44,723 nucleotides of DNA from Legionella adelaidensis (GTDB taxonomy: Bacteria; Pseudomonadota; Gammaproteobacteria; Legionellales; Legionellaceae): NCBI RefSeq assembly GCF_900637865.1, contig NZ_LR134429.1, forward strand, positions 1-44,723, written 5' to 3'. A program made the translations under genes and the position numbers. Shown here one piece after another: positions 36,135-42,830 of the stretch (the first letter of the stretch is position 1; each line of letters starts with the position of its first letter). The notes under the pieces were generated by a model that searched no databases, was not told where the DNA came from, and saw nothing but the letters and a program-made list of their open reading frames with translations.

Positions 36135-37493
36135 TTATCTAGAAAGCACTCTTTCTCCAGAGTCCATTGCTGTAGGAGCGTTTTCATCAGAACGTGTGAA
36201 TTTTTTAATTTGCCCTTCAGAAATAAGCTGGGTGACAAATTGTATATTTTCGGCATCGTCTTGAGTAATTTCCATGGAATCGGCTTCGGCTAAAAATTTT
36301 ACTTGTTTAGTCCCGAGTACTTGAGGATTGCTTTGAATATAGCGGTCAGAACGAGTTATATAATCGTTAACAAAACCCTCGTAAACAGATTTACCGTTTA
36401 ACATTTCGAGCTCGCACAGGTCGGCAAAATGGGCATTGACCCTGCCATACTTATCCACACCAAACTTCTCTCCCAAACGTTTTTTAGCAGACTGTTTTAC
36501 CCGAACCAGGTGCTTAGCGTCTAATTCATCACGGTCCGCTTTATATTCTTCGGGGCAAGTATCTACTTTTGCTTCCCTTTTCGCTGAAGTAGTTACTCCG
36601 GTTTCCATCTCATCTTTATACCGAGCTACTTTTCCTGATAAAGTTGAGGTTTTTAAAGTTTGATCGTCCAAGTGTTGGATATGGCATTGATAGGGATCAG
36701 ATCCTACGTATTTTTTGCCTGGGGCTACATGCCAGCCTGTAAATTGTAATAACATTTTTACAATACTTTTCAATCTACTGGGTAACCAGGGGGACTCGGT
36801 AATCATGTCGCAAACGGCTGCTTTGAACGATTTAAAAGCATTGTTCATAATGACACGAATTTTTACGTCGGCTTGGCTTTCAAATTGTTTTTTTACCTCG
36901 AGAGCTATGCCTGCACCATAACAGTCTCCCTGCAAAATAATATCGTCAGGATGTACTCCTTGTTTAAGTAAGGAAAGAACGACTGCCATACCGGCATTGA
37001 TTAAATCATTTGCTTCTTTTACCCTGCCCGTACTTCTACCAGTACCGGGAAAGTTAAATGCGTGTACGGTAGCTCCGGTTTCATGAGCAGCCGTGCTGAT
37101 ATCGCGAAAGCAAGCTTGATAATAAGTATTAGCCCCGGGAAAATAAACAATATGTTTCCCTGTTCCCGGCTTTGCTCTCTCGCCTTCTGCTTCATTGATA
37201 GCGGGTGGTTTGCATTCCAAAACTTCCAGCGCGCAAGAGTCACCATTGCTTAATTTAGAGAGAACCATGTCTAATTTAAAATCTAATCCCTTAAAAGCTT
37301 GATAATATTGTGCTTTTGAATCGGTTTTTTGTGTATGCATAAAATCGCTAAAGGCATCGTTAGGGTTAGCTCCCTTCGCACCATAGCCTTTACTTTTGTA
37401 CCAATCACCCGTTCCCACGGGAAATAAAAGATTGGCTACAAATTGTTGCATACGACTGTGAAAGAAGGAGCTTGTCTTTACTTTCTTGGCCAT
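36135..37493 (-). CDS. Alpha/beta hydrolase, SidB-like candidate Dot/Icm effector
   Basis: A 452-residue protein with an alpha/beta hydrolase core. HIVYFPGANTYYQACF (about 114-129) is an oxyanion-loop region, AFNFPGTGRSTGRV follows, and the nucleophile elbow LQGDCYGAG has Cys181 in place of serine (GxCxG). The last 100 residues are polar. The C-terminal tail SDENAPTAMDSGERVLSR has acidic residues and Leu at position -3, as in many Dot/Icm substrates. It recalls the SidB/SdbB/SdbC effectors of Legionella, but I cannot align it. There is no signal peptide. A PmrA-box-like promoter lies upstream, and AAAAGG precedes the ATG. Target unknown. Confidence 0.65.
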   Translation of the reverse strand: MAKKVKTSSFFHSRMQQFVANLLFPVGTGDWYKSKGYGAKGANPNDAFSDFMHTQKTDSKAQYYQAFKGLDFKLDMVLSKLSNGDSCALEVLECKPPAINEAEGERAKPGTGKHIVYFPGANTYYQACFRDISTAAHETGATVHAFNFPGTGRSTGRVKEANDLINAGMAVVLSLLKQGVHPDDIILQGDCYGAGIALEVKKQFESQADVKIRVIMNNAFKSFKAAVCDMITESPWLPSRLKSIVKMLLQFTGWHVAPGKKYVGSDPYQCHIQHLDDQTLKTSTLSGKVARYKDEMETGVTTSAKREAKVDTCPEEYKADRDELDAKHLVRVKQSAKKRLGEKFGVDKYGRVNAHFADLCELEMLNGKSVYEGFVNDYITRSDRYIQSNPQVLGTKQVKFLAEADSMEITQDDAENIQFVTQLISEGQIKKFTRSDENAPTAMDSGERVLSR

Positions 37494-37525
37494 TTTATTA
37501 TACCTTTTCTTATTAACTGCATAAA

Positions 37526-37558
37526 AATATAGCAGGGAAATCTTAAAGAAATATTAAT
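37526..37558 (-). promoter_or_regulatory. PmrA-box-like repeat and -10 of the SidB-like gene
   Basis: On the minus strand ATTAATATT-TC-TTTAAGATT (37558-37539) matches the PmrA half-site 8/9 and 7/9 with the correct 11-nt period. Seven nucleotides later comes TATATT (37531-37526), 32 bp before the start codon. The layout equals that of the csrA and 39003/40524/41820 promoters. Confidence 0.65.
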
Positions 37559-37639
37559 TAAGAGCAAAAAGTTATAAATGATAATAAAATGGGTAGTAAA
37601 AGGTCAAATTGAATTGATGATTACAGAGAAATTTAGAGA

Positions 37640-38914
37640 ATGTCGAACCCCTTAATTAATATTTCCTTACGTCAAGCCTATTGGTATGCATCCTTTCTGG
37701 TTCTATACGAATTTCTCACCTATATTGCCAACGATATGATTATGCCGGGCATGATACAGGTGGTTTCCGGGTTTCATGGGCCGGAATCAGCGGTGGCTAC
37801 TTCTTTAACCTTATATATTTTGGGTGGGGCAAGCTTACAATTATTTTTAGGCCCTCTTTCTGATCGCTTCGGTCGACGACCGGTTATGATTTTTGGTGCA
37901 GTTTTATTTTTTATTTGCACGGTTTTTATCGCAGCTTCGCAATCCATGGAACAATTTTTGGCTGCTCGTTTTTTTCAAGGCATGGGTCTTTGTTTTATTG
38001 GGGTAATTGGTTACGCGACTCTGCAAGAAATTTTTGCGGAAATGGATGCGATTCGTTTAATTGCCATTATGGCTAATGTTTCTATATTAGCGCCTCTTTT
38101 AGGTCCTGTATTAGGTGCTTTATTTATTCATTATTTTAATTGGCGGTTTATCTTCATAGTGATTAGTTGCTTTGCCCTTGTAGCCTTATGGGGATTATGG
38201 CGATTTATGCCAGAACCGATAGGACAGAGGAAAAGAGATGGAGAGATGATTCAAAGGAGTTCGTTAAGTCCGCGCGTTGTTCTTTTTAATTATTTGCAAT
38301 TAATTAAGAATAAGAATTTTATTTTCAGTTCTATTGCTTTAGGTGTGGTCGGGGTGCCATGCGTAGCCTGGATTGCGCTTGCTCCGGTTATATTAATTGC
38401 TGACGCAAAGCTCTCCGTAATTACTTATGGTCTTCTGCAAATTCCTGTATTCGGCGCTTCAATTGTCGGGAATTGGTACCTACATAAAATGACAAGGAAA
38501 GATACGTCTCTACAGAAGATGATTAAATCCGGGACTATAGTATCGGTAGTTAGCCTGGTTATGATGTATATATTACCCCTCCTGTTTAATGCCAGTTTTC
38601 TTTATATTATGCCGGGTTTAATTGTTTATTTTTTCGGATTATCGGTTAGCAGCGCTCCATTAACGCGCTACGCGCTTTTTGTTACTTCTGTGACTAAAGG
38701 AACCGCCTCGGCACTTATGAATATGACGGCCTTGCTTATTCAAGCAGGAGGAGTGGAGTTGGCAAATATTTTATATCAAAACCATAATAATATTCTTTTT
38801 GGCCTGTATTGTGCTCTTTGTGGGTTTGTTTTTTTGGTTTTAGTGTTGGGGTTTAATAGAAGCAGCCGTTCTAAAAAATGCGTTATCCCCACGGAAAAAT
38901 CTCCGCTCTCCTAA
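37640..38914 (+). CDS. MFS drug-resistance-type transporter (Bcr/CflA-like)
   Basis: A 424-residue protein with 12 likely membrane segments. GPLSDRFGRRPVMIFGA is the MFS loop 2-3 motif, and DMIMPGMIQVVSGF with SLTLYILGGASLQLFLGPLSD resembles Bcr/CflA multidrug exporters, which are proton-driven. It is divergent from the SidB-like gene with 146 nt between. The substrate is not predictable. The gene shows no PmrA-like site at the right distance. Confidence 0.88.
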   Translation: MSNPLINISLRQAYWYASFLVLYEFLTYIANDMIMPGMIQVVSGFHGPESAVATSLTLYILGGASLQLFLGPLSDRFGRRPVMIFGAVLFFICTVFIAASQSMEQFLAARFFQGMGLCFIGVIGYATLQEIFAEMDAIRLIAIMANVSILAPLLGPVLGALFIHYFNWRFIFIVISCFALVALWGLWRFMPEPIGQRKRDGEMIQRSSLSPRVVLFNYLQLIKNKNFIFSSIALGVVGVPCVAWIALAPVILIADAKLSVITYGLLQIPVFGASIVGNWYLHKMTRKDTSLQKMIKSGTIVSVVSLVMMYILPLLFNASFLYIMPGLIVYFFGLSVSSAPLTRYALFVTSVTKGTASALMNMTALLIQAGGVELANILYQNHNNILFGLYCALCGFVFLVLVLGFNRSSRSKKCVIPTEKSPLS

Positions 38915-38937
38915 GAATTCATTACAGAAAGGGCTTA

Positions 38938-38970
38938 TGTAATAATTTCTTGCTGTTTTTGTGATAAAAT
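38938..38970 (+). promoter_or_regulatory. Degenerate PmrA-box-like repeat and extended -10 of gene 39003
   Basis: TGTAATAAT-TT-CTTGCTGTT (38938-38957), each half about 6/9, then 7 nt, then an extended -10 (TGaTAAAAT; TAAAAT at 38965-38970). This is the weakest of the boxes. The stretch from the -10 to the start codon (ACTTTGTTTATTTTTTACCGG) is nearly the same as at 40486, so the two promoters are related. Confidence 0.5.
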
Positions 38971-39002
38971 AATCACTTTGTTTATTTTTTACCGGAGTAT
39001 GT

Positions 39003-39644
39003 ATGCTTTCCATGAGAAGTTTGTCAAAAAGGCCCATTGAGAAGATAGATTCTGAAAAAGATCTAAGCCAAACTTCTGCGGCTCCTTCTTTTGATAGAAA
39101 AGTAAGGGTTGGCGCACGAAAATGTATACCTCCGGAAATACGAGACATTCTCACGGGACAACTTTGTAATAATCCTTATCCAGATGCTGATACATATAAA
39201 GCATGGTCAGCTGAGCTGACGCAAAAATGCGGCTTTGAGGTTTCAGTTAAAAAATTAAGAAAATGTGCAGATGATTTTCGTAACAAGCTTCAAAAAGGAA
39301 GAGTTGAGATCCCCACTTCTCTAAAAAAGCCAGGCAGACCTTCGCAAGGTATTCTTTCAGCGCGGAGTAGCCTTTTTGCAACACATAATCCTCGGTTATT
39401 TGGGGAGATGGATGCAGCGGCAGCACCTGAAATATCACAGGAAGTGCCCCAAGTAACAATTACTGATGTAAGACAGCAATCCTGCCAAGTTATCGATGCG
39501 GGAACTATAGTTCAGGCTCCGCAATCCGCTCCTAAACGAGTTAAGATACCTGCACCACCTTCCCTGTTAGGGCTTTATAGTTTGTTTAGCCTCTCGCAGC
39601 ATTCAACATTCACGCCTCACGAGTCAGGGAAATATACTCCCTAA
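39003..39644 (+). CDS. Unknown family with NPYPD helix unit and GRPS motif, paralog 1
   Basis: A 213-residue protein of a family I do not recognise. One copy of the shared unit spans about residues 38-125. It has IPPEIRDILTGQLCNNPYPD, then TYKAWSAELTQKCGF, SVKKLRKCADDFRNKLQ and basic KKPGRPSQ (GRPS at 111-114). The order helix, NPYP loop, helix, then a basic helix with N/D-x-R is reminiscent of homeodomains. GRP with lysines resembles an AT-hook core. A proline-rich tail (PKRVKIPAPPSLLGLYSL) follows. No signal peptide or membrane segment is seen. CGGAG precedes the ATG. DNA binding and export as an effector are inferences. Confidence 0.6.
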   Translation: MLSMRSLSKRPIEKIDSEKDLSQTSAAPSFDRKVRVGARKCIPPEIRDILTGQLCNNPYPDADTYKAWSAELTQKCGFEVSVKKLRKCADDFRNKLQKGRVEIPTSLKKPGRPSQGILSARSSLFATHNPRLFGEMDAAAAPEISQEVPQVTITDVRQQSCQVIDAGTIVQAPQSAPKRVKIPAPPSLLGLYSLFSLSQHSTFTPHESGKYTP

Positions 39645-39656
39645 AGCTTATTGCCG

Positions 39657-39702
39657 TTCTATAAAAATTCTTCACCGACCGGGGGCATTCCCCCTTATAG
39701 AA
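39657..39702. terminator. GC hairpin after gene 39003
   Basis: GGGGG-CATT-CCCCC (39681-39694), nested within outer arms TTCTATAA (39657-39664) and TTATAGAA (39695-39702), lies 12 nt after the stop. There is no T run after the inner stem, so it may be a terminator or an mRNA-protecting structure. Confidence 0.45.
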
Positions 39703-39785
39703 TGAAAATGCAGTATATTTATAGAATAGGCAGCGTAAAATGAGTATTATGCCTGTCTTTAAAAAAAATAAGATAGGAAATTGTT

Positions 39786-40358
39786 ATGCTCGTTGCAGGG
39801 GTTGATGAAGTGGGTAGAGGCCCTTTGGCAGGGCCAGTAATAACTGCGGCTGTAATTCTTAAAGCTCCCATTGAAGGGGTCACGGATTCAAAGCTATTAA
39901 CACCTACTCGCCGCCGTGAATTGGCAGAGCAAATTAAAGAGCAAGCCATTTGCTATGCCTACGGGCGAGCAGAGGTAGAAGAAATTAATGAATTAAATAT
40001 TCATTATGCTACATTATTAGCGATGAAAAGAGCCGTTGAAAACATGGCTATTACACCGCATAAAGTTCTGGTGGATGGCAAACATTTACCTCAAGTTTCG
40101 ATTCCTTGCTATGCCATTGTAAAAGGGGATCTATTAATTCAAGATATAAGCGCTGCGTCGATTCTGGCTAAAGTACATCGAGATGAAGAAATGGAGCGTA
40201 TGGATGCAGTGTATCCGGGATACGCATTTGCCAGCCATAAAGGCTATAGTACAAAATTACATCAACAAAAGTTAAAAGAGCTAGGTCCTTGTGATATTCA
40301 CCGCAAGAATTTTTATTTTGTTGCCCAAGCTTTAGAATTAATGGAGCAACTGTCTTAA
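39786..40358 (+). CDS. rnhB: Ribonuclease HII
   Basis: A 190-residue RNase HII that removes ribonucleotides from [26 protein letters not shown] holds the first catalytic acids (Asp7, Glu8). [14 protein letters not shown] gives the third, and [20 protein letters not shown] the DEDD fourth region, with the GYSTKLH stretch following. AGATAGGAAA precedes the ATG. A housekeeping gene placed between two paralogs of the unknown family. It has no PmrA-like promoter. Confidence 0.96.
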   Translation: MLVAGVDEVGRGPLAGPVITAAVILKAPIEGVTDSKLLTPTRRRELAEQIKEQAICYAYGRAEVEEINELNIHYATLLAMKRAVENMAITPHKVLVDGKHLPQVSIPCYAIVKGDLLIQDISAASILAKVHRDEEMERMDAVYPGYAFASHKGYSTKLHQQKLKELGPCDIHRKNFYFVAQALELMEQLS

Positions 40359-40458
40359 AAGCAGTTGCTTCCATTAAACACTCCATGAATTGTTTTTTTT
40401 GTGAACATTATTGTAACCTCGCTCCTATCCTCTTTTATTGTTATCGACTGAATAATTA

Positions 40459-40491
40459 CTTAATTATTTCTTAATATGTGCGTGATAAAAT
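40459..40491 (+). promoter_or_regulatory. PmrA-box-like repeat and extended -10 of gene 40524
   Basis: CTTAATTAT-TT-CTTAATATG (40459-40478) matches the PmrA half-site 8/9 (either half), with exact spacing. Seven nucleotides later is TAAAAT (40486-40491), an extended -10 (TGaTAAAAT). The start codon is 32 nt further. It is one of the two best boxes in the window. Confidence 0.75.
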
Positions 40492-40523
40492 GCTCACTTT
40501 GTTTATTTTTTATTGGAATATTT

Positions 40524-41573
40524 ATGGATCCTATACCTACATCCAAAGCAGTTAAGAACCCTGTTGTACGTGAACGTCGAAGAGTGTTGCCTTCAGAGGT
40601 ACAAGTAATTCTTAAGGAAAAACTCTCTCAGAACCCTTATCCCGATGCTGCGACATATAAGGCATGGTCAACTGAGCTTACGCAAAAATATGGTTTTGAT
40701 ATTACAGTTCGTAAATTATATAAATTTGCAGAGAATATCCGCAGGAGGGAAATGCAAATAGCGATACCTGATCCATTTAAAACACGAGGAAGACCCTCGC
40801 AACGGCGCCTTGAAGAGCGGTCATCCCATTTCTCAAAGCGACATAGTCCTCAACTATTCTGTGAGCCACCTGAGGGATGCACAGCGGCTGCAGCCGCCCC
40901 TGTCCCAGGTATATCTGGTATATCTGGTATATCTGGGACACGAAAAGTAACAGTTGCTAGAGGTAGACCTTTGTCTAAAGAGGTACAGCAATTTCTCAAT
41001 GCGCAGTTTAAAAAAAATCCCTATCCCGATGCTGCCACCTGTCAGTCCCTGTTAACTGAGCTGAAGGAAAAATATGATTCTGTGATTTCTGTTAAGCGAT
41101 TAAAAAAATATGCAGATAACTTTCGGATGAACCGTAATCAGGCTGAACAAGTAGAGATTCCCCAAGAGTTAAAAAAAGGGGGGAGACCCTCTCTAGCCCT
41201 ACTTAAAGCGCGGGCTGCACATTTCTCACGTGTGGGCAAAGACGATTCAGCTGCAGCTGCAGCACCGGTTCAATCTCAGGAAGCCCCAATAGTAGTAACA
41301 GTTACTACAAGCCGAAAACATGCCCGGCAAGTTACGGATGCAGTCACCACAACTGGATTTGAGGAAGAAAATCCCCATCGCTCTGCTTTTAAACGCGTTG
41401 AGGTTCAGAAACCCCAACAACCTGATTTGAGGCAAGCTGCCTATTATGTAACGGCTCCAAGAGTAGGGCAAAACCCTTATTCTTTATTCAGTACCTCTCG
41501 AACAGCATCAGGTCCCGTAGTTATGCCTCAAGACCTAAGCGAGGAATTTAACGCGGTGGATCTAAAGCAGTAA
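40524..41573 (+). CDS. Unknown family with NPYPD helix unit and GRPS motif, paralog 2, two units
   Basis: A 349-residue paralog with two units. Unit A (residues about 17-104) has RRRVLPSEVQVILKEKLSQN-PYPD and TYKAWSTELTQKYGFDITVR, then KLYKFAENIRRRE, KTRGRPSQRR and SSHFS. Unit B (about 146-225) starts with RGRPLSKEVQQFL and contains KKNPYPDAATCQSLLTELKE, SVKRLKKYADNFRMN and KKGGRPS. Units A and B are joined by an AAAAAP and GISGISGISG linker. The C-terminal domain (DDSAAAAAPVQSQEAP, TSRKHARQVTDAV, RSAFKRVEVQKPQQPDL) is shared with the 41820 gene. I start at ATG 40524, where the paralogs align, not at ATG 40476 inside the promoter. Basic units suggest nucleic-acid binding. Confidence 0.62.
   Translation: MDPIPTSKAVKNPVVRERRRVLPSEVQVILKEKLSQNPYPDAATYKAWSTELTQKYGFDITVRKLYKFAENIRRREMQIAIPDPFKTRGRPSQRRLEERSSHFSKRHSPQLFCEPPEGCTAAAAAPVPGISGISGISGTRKVTVARGRPLSKEVQQFLNAQFKKNPYPDAATCQSLLTELKEKYDSVISVKRLKKYADNFRMNRNQAEQVEIPQELKKGGRPSLALLKARAAHFSRVGKDDSAAAAAPVQSQEAPIVVTVTTSRKHARQVTDAVTTTGFEEENPHRSAFKRVEVQKPQQPDLRQAAYYVTAPRVGQNPYSLFSTSRTASGPVVMPQDLSEEFNAVDLKQ
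40908..40934 (+). repeat. Three tandem 9-bp units in gene 40524
   Basis: GGTATATCT is repeated three times exactly, coding GIS-GIS-GIS in the linker between the two units. Copy number could change by slippage in steps of three residues without breaking the frame. Confidence 0.9.
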
Positions 41574-41626
41574 GGTTGGCTGGTTGTTGGCTCCAGACAA
41601 CGAATTCTTAATTGTGAGGTTAGGGG

Positions 41627-41685
41627 TAATGTAGGTTGGTGCCAACGGCCCAACAAAACGATCTTGAGAGTTCCAACCTACATTA
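41627..41685. repeat. Short palindromic element with 13-bp inverted ends
   Basis: TAATGTAGGTTGG (41627-41639) and CCAACCTACATTA (41673-41685) are perfect inverted repeats. Inside lies GTTGGTGCCAAC. Sequence beginning GTAGGTTGG is typical of dispersed REP/MITE-like palindromes. It lies between paralogs 2 and 3 and could have helped their duplication. No coding capacity. Confidence 0.7.
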
Positions 41686-41757
41686 ACACGTACATAAATG
41701 GATTTTATTATAACCTTGCTCCTATCATCTTTTTCACTGTTATTGCTACATACTCTA

Positions 41758-41790
41758 TTTAATAATTCCTTAATATTTGTGTGATAAAAT
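41758..41790 (+). promoter_or_regulatory. PmrA-box-like repeat and extended -10 of the 41820 gene
   Basis: TTTAATAAT-TC-CTTAATATT (41758-41777); the second half equals the PmrA half-site in all nine positions, the first in seven. A 7-nt spacer is followed by extended -10 TGaTAAAAT (TAAAAT at 41785-41790). Thirty bp further lies the ATG. The promoter looks intact although the gene is frameshifted. Confidence 0.75.
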
Positions 41791-41819
41791 GAACAATTTG
41801 TTTATTTACTGGAGAATAT

Positions 41820-42694
41820 ATGTTTCCTGCACCTACGTCAAAAACAGTCAAATACCCTGTTGTACGTGAACCTCGAAGAACTTTGCCTGTTGAGGTACAA
41901 ACTTTTCTGAAGAAAAAACTCTCTGAGAATCCCTATCCTAAAACTGTGACATATAAGGAATGGTCAGCTGTGCTTAAGGAAATTTGTGGTTTTGATATTA
42001 CAGTTAAGAGATTAAGAAGATTTTCGGATAATTTCCGTAATAAGGTTAAACAAATAGAGATTCCCCAAGATTTAAAAAAAAAGGGGAGACCCTCTTTAAC
42101 CCTTATTAAGCGCGGGCTTCACATTACTCTAAGAAGCCTGGATCAGAACTATTCACTATGTCAAGTGGAGGCGGAGACGATTCAGCTGCAGCCGCAGCAC
42201 CGGTTCAATCTCAGGAAGCCCCAAAAGTAACAGTTCCTACAAGTACTACAAGCAGAAAACATCCTCGGCAAGTTACGAAAGCAGTCAATAAACTGGGGTT
42301 TGAGGAAGAAAATCCCGATCGCTCCGCTTTTAAACGTGTTCAGGTTCAAAGACCCCAACAATTTGACTTAAACCAAGTCTATTATGTAGCTTTTCCAATC
42401 GCAACTGCAGCACCTGTTATATTACCGGAAGTGCCCGTACCACCTACTGATGTACAGCTATCCCGTCAGGTTACCGGTGCGGAACCAATAATAGCGCAAG
42501 GAGAGGCAGTCCAGCATTCTCTTCTAACCCCAGGTGAGGTACCTGCACCACCTTCCTTACTCTCCAGAATCTCTAGACCACCTTTACCAGAGGCTAGACT
42601 TTATATAGGTGTAGGTGAATCTTATAGATTTTTTTCCCCGCAGCGGCCATCAGATCAGGCTCCGACGTTATGCCATCCCAAGCCCCATGTGTGA
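41820..42694 (+). pseudogene. Unknown family paralog 3, broken by one-base deletion
   Basis: The first frame (41820-42230) encodes the N-terminal unit: RRTLPVEVQTFLKKKLSENP, then YPKTVTYKEWSAVLKE, GFDITVKRLRRFSDNFRNK and KKKGRPSLTLIK. After this it leaves homology at RGLHITLRSLDQ. The second frame, read from about 42109, gives ARASHYSKKPGSELFT and then MSSGGGDDSAAAAAPVQSQE, parallel to the LLKARAAHFS and DDSAAAAAPV of paralog 2. Compared with that gene, one A is missing near 42108-42110 (TTAAGCG instead of TTAAAGCG). The whole would be about 291 residues. It also has a PAPPSLL tail as in paralog 1. A nearby A9 tract (42074-42082) is in frame. A sequencing error or programmed frameshift cannot be excluded. 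Confidence 0.72.
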
Positions 42695-42725
42695 TGGACT
42701 TTACGAGGTAGTTCTAAAGTAGTAC

Positions 42726-42756
42726 CGTTGTCTGGTTTTTTTGAGACCAGACAACG
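42726..42756. terminator. Perfect 11-bp hairpin after the 41820 gene
   Basis: CGTTGTCTGGT (42726-42736) and ACCAGACAACG (42746-42756) pair fully, with a T-rich 9-nt loop. A related GTTG...CAAC sequence follows paralog 2. There is no T run after the stem on the plus strand, so it may act as a structure rather than a classic terminator. Confidence 0.5.
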
Positions 42757-42830
42757 ATCCTTAAGTGAATATAGCTGGCCAAAAGCGCTTTCGAGTTGGA
42801 TGTTGGCTTTGGCGCCAGGTACATTAAATA

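Noticed and set aside
37558..37590. A possible PmrA box for the MFS transporter, because TAAAAT occurs at 37585
   Set aside because: The sequence at the required distance (TTAAGAGCA-AA-AAGTTATAA) does not match the half-site; only the shared AT-richness remains.
42074..42082. A9 tract in paralog 3 as the cause of its frameshift
   Set aside because: The frame is still correct after the tract (KKKGRPSL), and the break lies about 27 bases further on, where one A is missing against paralog 2.
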